Under the pieces are notes generated by a model. It worked only from the letters and a program-made list of their open reading frames with translations. It had not been told where the DNA came from and ran no database searches. 45,664 bases of DNA, taken from the NCBI GenBank assembly GCA_022564475.1, contig JADFLJ010000002.1, positions 1-45,664 on the forward strand, written 5' to 3'. A program made the translations under genes and the position numbers. Below, piece by piece: positions 12,554 to 21,224 of this stretch. The first letter of the stretch is position 1. The number at the start of each line of letters is the position of its first letter. The DNA is from Pseudomonadota bacterium. Lineage in GTDB: Bacteria; Pseudomonadota; Gammaproteobacteria; Steroidobacterales; Woeseiaceae.

Positions 12554-12970
12554 ATGGCCACGATCAGAGTCGACATTGTATCCGCGGAAGGCGAGATCCA
12601 TTCTGGCGAAGCTACGATGGTTTTCGCACCCGCGAAAATGGGTGAGGTGGGTATCGCGCCCCGACATGCGCCGTTGCTAACGGCGCTGAATCCGGGCGAA
12701 GTTCGCGTGCAAACCGCCGAGGGCAAGGAAGAGAGCTTCTACATCACGGGCGGCATGCTCGAAGTACAGCCTCACCTGGTGACAGTGTTGGCCGATACGG
12801 CGCTGCGCGGCGATCAACTTGATGAAGCGGCAGCGCTTGCGGCAAAACAGGCGGCGGAAGAAGCGCTGAAGGGCGTTTCGAGCGAGACCGATCTCAAGCG
12901 TGCGCAGGCAGAGCTCGCCGAAGCCGAAGCGCGTTTCCGTGCGGCGCAAAAGCTCAAAGGTAAACGCTAG
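12554..12970 (+). CDS. atpC: F1Fo ATP synthase subunit epsilon
   Basis: Rotor and inhibitory subunit, 138 residues. The N-terminal beta-sandwich has the typical MATIRVDIVSAEGEIHSGEA start and the GEVGIAPRHAPLLTAL motif; the C-terminal pair of helices is rich in Ala and Glu as expected. It is the last gene of the atp operon and converges on the symporter gene only 11 bp later. I see no clear intrinsic terminator in that gap. Confidence 0.96.
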   Translation: MATIRVDIVSAEGEIHSGEATMVFAPAKMGEVGIAPRHAPLLTALNPGEVRVQTAEGKEESFYITGGMLEVQPHLVTVLADTALRGDQLDEAAALAAKQAAEEALKGVSSETDLKRAQAELAEAEARFRAAQKLKGKR

Positions 12971-12981
12971 CGCCCCGGTTT

Positions 12982-14436
12982 TTAGCGAAGAGTGCCCAGC
13001 CGATCGGTCAGCTCGATCGGCTTGCCGTCGATATCCACGAGCGCTCGCGGCGGGTCAATCTTCTGCGTTAGCGGCGTGACGATTATCATCGTTACGAAAG
13101 ACACACCAAGTCCAATCAGGTCACCCGGCAACTCCGGGTAAAGCAGCGACGTTGTCAGCCACGACACAATTCCCATGGACATCGCTGCCAGCGCACCGCT
13201 GCGATTGGCCTTCTGCCACCAGACGCCAAGTATAAACGGCACGATTACGGCGGCCAGCAATAGCAAATTGCCGTCCAGCATCGTGTCGAAAACAACCTGC
13301 GCATTCAATGCGAAGCTGACAGCGATAATGCCAAGCACCAAAATTCCCCAGCGCACGACCTGAAGTTGTAATTTGGCTGAAGGGTTCGGCTTCACCAGCG
13401 GCAACAGGTTAGTGCTTACAACGCTGGCCGATGCCAATAGCGCGCTGTCGCAGGAGCTCATGATGGCTGCGAGTACGGCGCCGACAAACACAGCAAGGGC
13501 AACCGGGTGCAGGTGTTCGAACGCCAGCGCTGGCACGATTGACTCGGAATCGGAGAGGCCGGGCATCGTGACGGAGCCGATGATTCCCAGCAGAACCGGA
13601 ATCATGCCAAAGGCCAGGTAGCCAATCGATGCCAGGTAGAAAGACTGTTGTGCCACACGCTCGCTCTTTGCCGCGAGCGCCCGCCCCATCAAGGACTGAG
13701 ATGCAATATCAGCGAGCCCGAAAATGACCCATGCGCGCAGGTAGTTGAGCCAGCGCTCGCCGGTGTGCTCGAGCGGATACATTCGAAACGTGTGCTCGGG
13801 GAGCTGTGACGAGATGGCCCCCCAGCCGCCGGAATCAACGAGCACAACGACCAGCAAGATAATCAGGCCGAACGCAATAACAATCATCTGGAAAAAGTCA
13901 GTGAGCGCAACCGCGAGCATGCCTCCCATCGTCGTGTAGATAATGACAATAATCGCACCGCCAATAATGCCGTAGACCAGGGGTGTTCCAGTTAAGGTCT
14001 CGAACACGATGCCGAATGCGACCAGCATTCCGGCGACCCATAAAAGCGTCGACATTAGCGACGCGATTGAGGTAATTGTAGCGGCCGTGGGGCCGTAACG
14101 CTGTTCGACGAACTGCACAAAGGTCATCAGTTTCAGTCGCCGAATCAGGCGCACGAAGAAAAGCGCCAGCAGAAACAAACAGAGCGCAGCGCCGAAGGGA
14201 TCGGCGATGTTGCCAATGATGCCGTCGTCGTATGCGGCGCCCGCACCCCCGATCATCATGCCGCCGCCAAACCAGGTGGCGATAATCGTTGTCGTACAGA
14301 GCCATAAAGGCAAGCTACGGCCCGCGACGATAAACTCGGAAACGGAATGTGTTTTCCGGGCGGCGTAAACACCGATAGCGATCATGATGGCAATATAAAT
14401 TGCCACGCCGATAAAAATGATCGTCTCTGTCGTCAT
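12982..14436 (-). CDS. Sodium:solute symporter (SSS family)
   Basis: Inner-membrane Na+-coupled transporter of 484 residues with about 13 hydrophobic segments. The N-terminus (FIVAGRSLPLWLCTTTIIAT) and the central segment VGAVLAAIMSSCDSALLASA are characteristic of the solute:sodium symporter family, the latter containing the Na+-site Ser/Asp residues. The substrate cannot be read from the sequence. It is transcribed divergently from glmU across a 117-bp spacer and converges on atpC. The protein is complete. Confidence 0.9.
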   Translation of the reverse strand: MTTETIIFIGVAIYIAIMIAIGVYAARKTHSVSEFIVAGRSLPLWLCTTTIIATWFGGGMMIGGAGAAYDDGIIGNIADPFGAALCLFLLALFFVRLIRRLKLMTFVQFVEQRYGPTAATITSIASLMSTLLWVAGMLVAFGIVFETLTGTPLVYGIIGGAIIVIIYTTMGGMLAVALTDFFQMIVIAFGLIILLVVVLVDSGGWGAISSQLPEHTFRMYPLEHTGERWLNYLRAWVIFGLADIASQSLMGRALAAKSERVAQQSFYLASIGYLAFGMIPVLLGIIGSVTMPGLSDSESIVPALAFEHLHPVALAVFVGAVLAAIMSSCDSALLASASVVSTNLLPLVKPNPSAKLQLQVVRWGILVLGIIAVSFALNAQVVFDTMLDGNLLLLAAVIVPFILGVWWQKANRSGALAAMSMGIVSWLTTSLLYPELPGDLIGLGVSFVTMIIVTPLTQKIDPPRALVDIDGKPIELTDRLGTLR

Positions 14437-14553
14437 GCCTGTTCTTCTTATTATTGCTGAGCAAACAGACTAGCACCATTGGCCATAATCCGGGCTGCGT
14501 GGGCAAGCGACCGAACCAAAGCTGCGTGTATCCGGTATCATTCGCGTTATCTT

Positions 14554-15921
14554 ATGGATTTAACAATCGTCATTCTTGCTGCTGGTCAGGGCACGCGCAT
14601 GCGCTCCGATTTGCCCAAGGTCCTGCAGCCGCTGGCCGGTCGGCCGTTGCTCGCGCATGTGCTCGAGTATTCCCGCGCGCTTGCAGCAAACGATGTGTGC
14701 GTCGTCTACGGTCATGGCGCCGACGCGGTGCCGACAGCTTTTGCCGGCCAGGGTCTGCGATGGGCCTTGCAGGCCAAGCAAAACGGCACCGGCCACGCCG
14801 TCATGCAGGCGATGCCGGACACACCGGACGACAATCAGGTGCTGATTTTGTTCGGTGACGTACCGTTGTTGTTACCGGAGACCTTGCAACGCCTGCGAGC
14901 CGCGACGGGCGACGACGAATTAGCCATACTGACCGTTGACATGGATGACCCGACCGGCTACGGCCGCATTGTTCGTGAGCATGGAAAGGTCGTTCGCAAC
15001 GTCGAACAAAAAGACGCCAGCGACGCAGAGCGGCAAATCAGAGAGATCAATACGGGCGTCATGCTGTCACCCGCCGTGAAGCTCAAGCACTGGCTGGACA
15101 AGCTCGGCAACGACAATGCACAAGGTGAGTATTATTTGACTGACATTATCGCCATGGCTGTGAATGACGGTGTCACCGTCCACGGCATCAAGGCGAGCAA
15201 GCAGGAAGAGGTAATGGGCATAAACGACAAGAAACAACTGGCCGAAGCCGAGCGCGCATTGCAGGCTCGACTCGTCGATGAACTCATGGCTCAGGGTGTC
15301 GGTTTTGCGGATCCGTCACGCGTCGATATCCGCGGCAATCTCAGCTGTGGCAAAGATGTTTTCATCGACATCAACGCGATATTCGAGGGCGAAGTCGTGT
15401 TGGGCGATGGCACGAAGATCGAATCCAATAACCTGATACGTGACACACGGCTTGGTACGGGAACGCTGGTGCATTCAAACTGCCATATCGAAGGCGCCGT
15501 GACGGGCGCCAATTGCGAAATCGGGCCGTTTGCACGATTGCGGCCCGGCGCGGAGCTCGCAGACAATGTCAAAGTCGGCAACTTCGTCGAAATAAAGAAA
15601 AGCACGGTGGCCGATGGCAGCAAGGTAAACCACCTGACCTACATAGGAGACACGGATATCGGCAAAGGTGTAAACGTCGGCGCCGGCACGATCACCTGCA
15701 ATTACGATGGCGTGAACAAACATCGCACAACGATTGGCGATGATGTGTTTATCGGTTCCGGCGTGAACCTCGTGGCACCAGTCAAAATAGGCAAAGGTGC
15801 AACGATCGGTGCGGGCTCGACGATTACCAAGCCTGTCGCCGAAGGCCAGCTCGTAATTGAGCGGTCGAAACAAATGACGGTCCGGGGCTGGAAGCGTCCC
15901 GTCAAGAAAGGAGCAGATTGA
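14554..15921 (+). CDS. glmU: Bifunctional GlmU: glucosamine-1-P acetyltransferase / UDP-GlcNAc pyrophosphorylase
   Basis: Makes UDP-N-acetylglucosamine for peptidoglycan and LPS. The real start is the ATG at 14554 (MDLTIVILAAG), giving 455 residues against 456 in E. coli; the ORF-track start is 25 codons too far upstream. The N-terminal uridyltransferase has LAAGQGTRMRSDLPKVLQPL, and the C-terminal half is a left-handed beta-helix of hexapeptide repeats with GAGTITCNYDG, the acetyltransferase signature. No obvious Shine-Dalgarno precedes the start. The stop is immediately followed by the glmS ATG (TGAATG), so the two form an operon. Confidence 0.96.
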   Translation: MDLTIVILAAGQGTRMRSDLPKVLQPLAGRPLLAHVLEYSRALAANDVCVVYGHGADAVPTAFAGQGLRWALQAKQNGTGHAVMQAMPDTPDDNQVLILFGDVPLLLPETLQRLRAATGDDELAILTVDMDDPTGYGRIVREHGKVVRNVEQKDASDAERQIREINTGVMLSPAVKLKHWLDKLGNDNAQGEYYLTDIIAMAVNDGVTVHGIKASKQEEVMGINDKKQLAEAERALQARLVDELMAQGVGFADPSRVDIRGNLSCGKDVFIDINAIFEGEVVLGDGTKIESNNLIRDTRLGTGTLVHSNCHIEGAVTGANCEIGPFARLRPGAELADNVKVGNFVEIKKSTVADGSKVNHLTYIGDTDIGKGVNVGAGTITCNYDGVNKHRTTIGDDVFIGSGVNLVAPVKIGKGATIGAGSTITKPVAEGQLVIERSKQMTVRGWKRPVKKGAD

Positions 15922-17754
15922 ATGTGTGGAATCGTCGGCGCGGTTGCCGAGAGAAACGTTGTTCCGATCCTCATGGAGGGCCTGCGCAGGCTTGAGTACC
16001 GAGGTTATGACTCGGCGGGCATCGCGCTGTATGACGATGGCGAGATCATACGCTTGCGGCGTGCCGGCAAAGTGCAGGAGCTGCAGTCCGCACTCGACAA
16101 GAATCCGCTGCAAGGCGCAACCGGAATTTCACACACACGCTGGGCAACACACGGCGCACCGAACGAAAGTAACGCACACCCGCATGTGTCCGGTAAGGAC
16201 ATTGCCATTGTTCACAACGGCATTATCGAAAACCATGAAGAACTGCGCGATGAGCTAATGAAGCACGGTTACACGTTTGACTCGGAGACCGATACCGAGG
16301 TCGTCGCGCATCGCATTCATTTCAACATGCAGGCAGACGGCGATTTTGTGAAGGCCGTCAAGACCACGGTCGCCGAGCTCGAGGGCGCTTATGCGCTCGC
16401 AATAATGAGCGTCAAACATCCGGGCGAACTGATCCTCGCGCGGCAGGGCGCGCCTGCGGTTGTCGGCCTGGGCCTTGAAGAGAATTTCATCGCGTCGGAC
16501 GTTGCTGCATTGCTGCCCGTTACGCGCAAATTCATCTACCTGGAAGAGGGCGATGTCGCGCACGTTCGACGCAAGGAAGTTACGATTTGGGATATTGATG
16601 GCAATGTTGTCGAACGACCCGTTGCCCAGAGTGAACTGAGTGCCGATGCGGCCGAACGCGGCAGCTATCGACATTACATGCAAAAGGAAATTTACGAACA
16701 ACCCGAGGCCGTTGCGCGAACGCTTGACGGCCGCATCGCCGACGGCAAGGTTCTTGACTCAGCCTTCGGCGATAAAGCGAACGAGGTGCTGGACAAGACG
16801 AAAGGCGTACACATCATCGCCTGCGGTACGAGTTACCATGCAGGCCTTGTCGCGCGTTACTGGATCGAGGCACTCTGCAGAATTCCATGCATGGTTGAGA
16901 TCGCGAGTGAGTATCGTTATCGCTCACCCGTTGTCTTGCAAGATACGTTGTTCATTACGATCAGTCAGTCTGGAGAAACGGCCGACACGCTCGCGGCATT
17001 GCGACTCGCGAAGGAGATGGATTACATCTCGACGCTGACGATTTGCAACGCGCCGGAGAGTTCGATGGTGCGCGAGTCCGACCTCGTCATGCTGACTCAC
17101 GCGGGCCCGGAAATCGGCGTCGCGTCAACAAAAGCATTTACGACACAGCTGGCGGCATTGGCATTGCTGACCATCGTGCTTGCAAGACGTTCGGGGCTTG
17201 AGGAAAAACAGGAACGCGCACTGGTCGCCCAGCTTGCAGACTTGCCGGGCCTGATCGGACAGGTTTTGACGCTGGACTCATCCATCGAAGCACTTGCCGA
17301 ACACTTCGCGGACAAAGAACACGCGTTGTTCCTGGGCCGCGGCGTACAAAATCCCGTGGCCATGGAGGGTGCGCTCAAGCTTAAGGAAATTTCCTATATC
17401 CATGCTGAGGCGTATGCGGCCGGCGAACTCAAACACGGACCGCTGGCACTGGTCGACGAAAACATGCCGGTTGTAAGCATTGCGCCGGACGATGACTTGC
17501 TCGAAAAGTTGAAAAGCAATCTGCAGGAAGTACGCGCCCGGGGCGGCGAATTATTTGTGTTCGCGGACCCGCGCGTGCAGTTCGGCGATCGTCACGGCAT
17601 TCACACGACTCGTATGCCGGCACTCATTCAGGATTTTCAGGCACCGATTCTCTATACGATTCCACTGCAATTGCTCGCGTATCACGTCGCGTTGCTCAAA
17701 GGCACGGATGTCGATCAGCCGCGAAACCTCGCGAAGTCGGTGACTGTCGAATAG
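15922..17754 (+). CDS. glmS: Glutamine--fructose-6-phosphate aminotransferase GlmS
   Basis: Converts fructose-6-phosphate and glutamine to glucosamine-6-phosphate, the first step of hexosamine synthesis and two steps before GlmU. The 610-residue protein starts MCGIVG, so Cys2 becomes the N-terminal nucleophile of the glutaminase domain; HTRWATHG is also in that domain. Two SIS sugar-isomerase domains follow ([18 protein letters not shown]), and the end NLAKSVTVE is universal. The ribosome site AAAGGAG lies within the end of glmU. No glmS ribozyme or other leader element is seen. Confidence 0.97.
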   Translation: MCGIVGAVAERNVVPILMEGLRRLEYRGYDSAGIALYDDGEIIRLRRAGKVQELQSALDKNPLQGATGISHTRWATHGAPNESNAHPHVSGKDIAIVHNGIIENHEELRDELMKHGYTFDSETDTEVVAHRIHFNMQADGDFVKAVKTTVAELEGAYALAIMSVKHPGELILARQGAPAVVGLGLEENFIASDVAALLPVTRKFIYLEEGDVAHVRRKEVTIWDIDGNVVERPVAQSELSADAAERGSYRHYMQKEIYEQPEAVARTLDGRIADGKVLDSAFGDKANEVLDKTKGVHIIACGTSYHAGLVARYWIEALCRIPCMVEIASEYRYRSPVVLQDTLFITISQSGETADTLAALRLAKEMDYISTLTICNAPESSMVRESDLVMLTHAGPEIGVASTKAFTTQLAALALLTIVLARRSGLEEKQERALVAQLADLPGLIGQVLTLDSSIEALAEHFADKEHALFLGRGVQNPVAMEGALKLKEISYIHAEAYAAGELKHGPLALVDENMPVVSIAPDDDLLEKLKSNLQEVRARGGELFVFADPRVQFGDRHGIHTTRMPALIQDFQAPILYTIPLQLLAYHVALLKGTDVDQPRNLAKSVTVE

Positions 17755-17794
17755 CCAACCGCGTTGCTGCGGCGATTATCCATAGCGAGACCCC

Positions 17795-17800
17795 TATAAT
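17795..17800 (+). promoter_or_regulatory. Orphan TATAAT -10 element with GCGCAC discriminator
   Basis: CCCTATAATTGCGCAC resembles the atp promoter core (CACTATAATGCGCAC), but I see no good -35 at 16-18 bp spacing. It lies about 70 bp upstream of the doc relic and may once have driven an upstream gene of that locus. Low confidence. Confidence 0.3.
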
Positions 17801-17868
17801 TGCGCACAATACAGCGGGAATAATTCGCGACATATGGTCATGTACAGGATGCAACCACTCACGTAACA

Positions 17869-18066
17869 ATGACCGGTCGACCCGAAAAGATCGGCGCCCT
17901 GGCCGCGATGGATATCTTCTTAATGCTCAATGGGCAAGAACTATTGCCGGACGAAGCTGAAGCTGTTGTGATAATCAATGCGCTCGCCGCAGGAGAATTT
18001 TCTCAAGGTGACCTTTCCGAATGGCTTGAACTCAATTCGACTGATCTTTCTGATGGGAAAATCTAG
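17869..18066 (+). pseudogene. C-terminal relic of a Doc (death-on-curing) toxin
   Basis: A 65-codon open frame whose product (IGALAAMDIFLMLNGQELL, then DEAEAVVIINALAAGEF and a final SEWLELN) looks like the C-terminal third of Doc/Fic-family toxins, in which HxFxDGNKR is followed by [ILT]xAxxxxFLxLNG. The Fic catalytic motif should sit directly upstream but reads only RPEKIGA; the His and the DGN are missing, and upstream bases hold no in-frame remainder or antitoxin. It is therefore most likely a decayed, inactive remnant. It could instead be a short expressed ORF, but there is no clear ribosome site. Confidence 0.6.
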
Positions 18067-18078
18067 CAACTGATGAAA

Positions 18079-18091
18079 TGCAGCCTGACAA
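18079..18091 (+). repeat. Direct repeat copy 1, left of the Sel1 gene
   Basis: TGCAGCCTGACAA, followed by TGCAC. An identical 13-mer lies at 19967-19979 on the other side of the Sel1-repeat gene. The 150 bp between the doc relic and the Sel1 gene hold nothing else that I recognise. Confidence 0.5.
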
Positions 18092-18215
18092 TGCACCTCA
18101 CCTTCACTCGCCAAATATGAAACTTCGCCTCTTTGCAGTATTGGGCATCACATGCTGGCCGTAGAGAATTCCTGCGAGTGACCAACCCGGAGCAGAGGGA
18201 CCTCCACTAAGCAAG

Positions 18216-19868
18216 CTACAGCGCAGCACGCTGTCGCCAATAATACGCGTCTACCATCGACCTTGAAACCACATGCCCCTGCTCGTAAAGGGTGGCGAAT
18301 CTGAGCTGCGCCTGGGTCGAGCCAAGTGATGCGGCGATGCGCATCAGATTGAATACGAGAGCTGGTCCATACTCAGAGGGATATTCGAACGTCGTTTCGT
18401 CTGCGAATCGAACGATAAATACGTCATCTCCGACATCAAGTGCTTTCTCAATGATGTCAACGATGTTCATCAGTGCACTGCCCGTTTCATCGGGTCGCAC
18501 AGCGGCCCGATCCAGCGCTGCGGCGATCGCGGCAGCACCGTGAAACCTTTGAAAATAGGCATCATCGAGCAGAAAATCGGCGGGCCCGTAGCCGGCTATT
18601 TCTATCTGCGTGAGGTATTTTCTACTGGCCCTGAAATTCGGGGCAGAGCCCAATCCTTCGCGGTAGCGAAACGCCACACTGAATGCTGCTGTGCTGATTC
18701 CGCTGTCGGCAGCCACCGCTAGTAAACGCGTCGCCTCTACGTCATCGCGGGGTGCACCGTGTCCGTTCGCCATCATGCGGCCCAGATTGAACGCAGCCGT
18801 TGTGTCGCCGTTGTCCACGGCTGTTTTAAACCACCTCACCGCTTCAATGTAGTCTTGAGCGACACCACATATCGCCATCAGATAGCAGTACCCCAATTCG
18901 TTCGCCGCGAACTCTTTGCCGTTTTGCGCCGCCTGTTCCATCCAGAATACACCGGGGGCCAGGACGCCCTGGCTCTCATTAATGTCATTCGTAATATAAA
19001 AGACAGCAAGGCTCCACTGTGCGTCCACGGAACCCATTGCAGCATCGCGCAGCAATGCTGCTTTGGGCGTTGGCGCTATCTCTTCGGTTTCGGTTTCGCC
19101 CGTCTCTGCCACCGAACGCGATGCTTCATATCTCTCAACATTCAGATACAGCTCCAAGCGTTGCGTGGCATCGGCGTCATATTCACCGTTTATCGCAATC
19201 GCTTGCCGCTGGTATTTCACCGCATTGTCGAAATTACCGGCGGACGCATAAGCCGCCGCAAGAGTATCCACATGTTCCCAAACCGGCACTTCTTGCAAAC
19301 TAATGGCATGGGTCGAGTGTTCTATCGCCAACTGAGGGTCGAGGACATCAGGATCGGGATGCGTTGCCAGCAGCCACGCAAATTCGTTGTATGGCCCCGG
19401 ATCTTCGGAATTAACGTCAACGAACAGGTGCAGCACTTGCATGCGTTCCGGCGTGAGACCCGCCATCTCAAATCGGCGCAAGACCTGGCTGAACCTCTGC
19501 GGCCCAAGTACCAGTTTGTTATTCTCGAAGCCATAGAGATAACTCTCGCGTATTGGCCCACTCAAATCGATTAGGGGAACGCCTTCGCGCACAACAAGAT
19601 ACCCCGGCCACTCCCTCAATATAAAAAGGTTTCGCTCGACCAGCTCGTTTCTTACCTGATCAATACTGGTACCCGACACGAATGCCGGCACAGATTGCAG
19701 CGCCTGGCGCCATACCCATTGCATTTTGGTTAGCGGTGAGTTTTCGTGTTGACCAACAACTGTCTCGGGCACTGTTATCGAGGTGCGACCCGGCGACACA
19801 ACGACATGAATAATCGGCGAGCTACCGGCCAGCAATGACAGCAACAGGAACGCGGCAATCTTCGACAT
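18216..19868 (-). CDS. Exported Sel1-like / TPR repeat protein
   Basis: I place the start at the ATG at 19868, because it gives a clear signal peptide (MSKIAAFLLLSLLAGSSP); the ORF-track start adds 37 unlikely residues. The 550-residue product has a unique N-terminal half of about 200 residues, a TPR-like stretch (HVDTLAAAYASAGNFDNAVK), and Sel1-like repeats such as AVRWFKTAVDNGDTTAAFNL and TRLLAVAADSGISTAAFSVA. These folds mediate protein contacts; no catalytic motif is visible. It lies between two copies of a 13-bp direct repeat and its neighbourhood appears less GC-rich than the core genes, suggesting an acquired gene. Specific role unknown. Confidence 0.75.
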   Translation of the reverse strand: MSKIAAFLLLSLLAGSSPIIHVVVSPGRTSITVPETVVGQHENSPLTKMQWVWRQALQSVPAFVSGTSIDQVRNELVERNLFILREWPGYLVVREGVPLIDLSGPIRESYLYGFENNKLVLGPQRFSQVLRRFEMAGLTPERMQVLHLFVDVNSEDPGPYNEFAWLLATHPDPDVLDPQLAIEHSTHAISLQEVPVWEHVDTLAAAYASAGNFDNAVKYQRQAIAINGEYDADATQRLELYLNVERYEASRSVAETGETETEEIAPTPKAALLRDAAMGSVDAQWSLAVFYITNDINESQGVLAPGVFWMEQAAQNGKEFAANELGYCYLMAICGVAQDYIEAVRWFKTAVDNGDTTAAFNLGRMMANGHGAPRDDVEATRLLAVAADSGISTAAFSVAFRYREGLGSAPNFRASRKYLTQIEIAGYGPADFLLDDAYFQRFHGAAAIAAALDRAAVRPDETGSALMNIVDIIEKALDVGDDVFIVRFADETTFEYPSEYGPALVFNLMRIAASLGSTQAQLRFATLYEQGHVVSRSMVDAYYWRQRAAL

Positions 19869-19966
19869 CCGATCTTTTTCGCCCCCAGATAAGCGTCGCC
19901 CAATACGACCACGGATGATATCAGAGCTATTCAGGCAGCATCGAGTCGTCTTGATTACGTAGAAGT

Positions 19967-19979
19967 TGCAGCCTGACAA
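19967..19979 (+). repeat. Direct repeat copy 2, right of the Sel1 gene
   Basis: TGCAGCCTGACAA, followed after CGCGA by TGCAC, matching the copy at 18079 in the same orientation. The two copies bracket a 1.9-kb segment carrying only the Sel1-repeat gene. Confidence 0.5.
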
Positions 19980-20138
19980 CGCGATGCACTTGTCGCCCGA
20001 GTAGTAACTGTCACGGCTTTTATTCGCTCTTGCATGTTTGCATTTGCGTCAGTCGCGCCAGATACTTGGCCGCAGGTCGAAATAGAGTCCGGGTATGAAC
20101 CGCGTCGATATGGAACTAAAATTTCAAGAGTCATCTGC

Positions 20139-20861
20139 ATGAAAAACCGTCGTAGAACCGCTGGCGAGTTCGTGCTCATAGTTGTTGGTGTGTTCGTAGC
20201 GTTGCTGCTTGACACTATGATGAACGAGCGTCACGACGGCGAGCTCCGCTTAGAGTACTTGGTACGATTAGAAGCCGATATCAACGCAGACAAACAGGCT
20301 TTCGAGTATCGCATCGAGTTTTTTACTGCGGTCCAACAATTCAGCCAGGAATTCCTGGATTGGATGCAGTCCGACGCGCCAGTGGACCAGAATGTTTTGC
20401 TTGCCGCGTTTTATGCCGCTGAGATTTGGCCGTATGTTCCTCGTACAAGTACGTATCAGGATTTACAGAGCACAGGAAACCTTCGCTTAATCGAAAACAT
20501 TGAGCTGCGAACCAGGCTGTTCGAGTACCACAACAAAATTGATATATCCCGGCCAGGCTGGAATCCATCCGCCGAGTATCGCGAGACTGTTCGAGGGATA
20601 ATTCCAAGCGACGTGCAGGCTCAAATTCGAAAAGCTTGCCCGACGGCTGATATCGACAACCTGGTGCCGACGGGTTTTCCAGCTTGTATCCTTCAGGATA
20701 TAGACTACGAGCACGTAACAGCGTTATTTGAGCCGATGCGCGACGATGCATCCGTTCAAAATCTACTTACGTATCGTCATTCAGAACTTGGCGTGATGAT
20801 TCGACTGTTTCGTCAGCAAGTCTCGTTCGGTGACGATGTGTTGGCTCAAATTGCAGACTGA
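20139..20861 (+). CDS. Membrane-anchored protein of unknown function (DUF6090-like N-terminus)
   Basis: I choose the ATG at 20139 (MKNRRRTAGEFVLIVVGVFV) because it opens a short basic stretch followed by one transmembrane helix; the ORF-track start adds 35 residues without support. The 240-residue product has the arrangement GEFVLIVVGVFVALLLD followed by RLEYLVRLEADI, reminiscent of the anchor-plus-coiled-coil start of DUF6090-type proteins. The rest would lie in the periplasm and shows no known catalytic motif. It is divergent from the Sel1 gene with a 270-bp spacer. Function is not known. Confidence 0.6.
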   Translation: MKNRRRTAGEFVLIVVGVFVALLLDTMMNERHDGELRLEYLVRLEADINADKQAFEYRIEFFTAVQQFSQEFLDWMQSDAPVDQNVLLAAFYAAEIWPYVPRTSTYQDLQSTGNLRLIENIELRTRLFEYHNKIDISRPGWNPSAEYRETVRGIIPSDVQAQIRKACPTADIDNLVPTGFPACILQDIDYEHVTALFEPMRDDASVQNLLTYRHSELGVMIRLFRQQVSFGDDVLAQIAD

Positions 20862-20923
20862 GCGGCACCAGCAACCACTTTGCTAATACTTGCGGATTCC
20901 AATGCAGGGGAGATGAATTAGCC

Positions 20924-21025
20924 GTGTCAACTATCGGCTTAATACTGTTTGGCATGGTACTGGTGCTGTTTTTCTTTGGCATTTTTGCACTCTATAGTCA
21001 GGCTTTCTGCTCGTCCGATAAGTAA
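20924..21025 (+). CDS. Possible 33-residue single-pass membrane micropeptide
   Basis: Too short for the ORF track. GTG start, with AGGGGAG (20906-20912) 11 bases upstream. The product begins MSTIGLILFGMVLVLFFFGI, followed by FALYSQAFCSSDK: one strongly hydrophobic helix with a polar C-terminal tail. It follows the preceding gene by 62 bp on the same strand. The hydrophobic run of this length and the ribosome site support it, but such frames can arise by chance. Confidence 0.4.
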   Translation: MSTIGLILFGMVLVLFFFGIFALYSQAFCSSDK

Positions 21026-21056
21026 AACGACCACCAATCAACGAGCTGCTACAGGG

Positions 21057-21062
21057 TATAAT
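21057..21062 (+). promoter_or_regulatory. Candidate -10 upstream of the NSS transporter
   Basis: GGGTATAATCCC contains a perfect TATAAT about 160 bp before the transporter start; the -35 region (around CCAATC) is poor. The remainder of 21026-21224 holds no gene that I recognise. Confidence 0.35.
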
Positions 21063-21224
21063 CCCACGCTACAAGAATTAGACGGATGGTTCAGCCGCAA
21101 TGATTAGCTCCAATCGGCAGCTAACCTCAATGTGGAAACAGAGGATTCGGATTGGCGCGGTGAGGCGGAGAATCGCTTCAACGGGCCTTTTGTTTTAGTC
21201 AAAGCATACTGGTAGGGGGTTATC

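Noticed and set aside
18759-19574. 271-aa plus-strand ORF opposite the Sel1-repeat gene
   Set aside because: No recognisable motif, while the minus strand carries a signal peptide and Sel1 repeats; it is a shadow frame.
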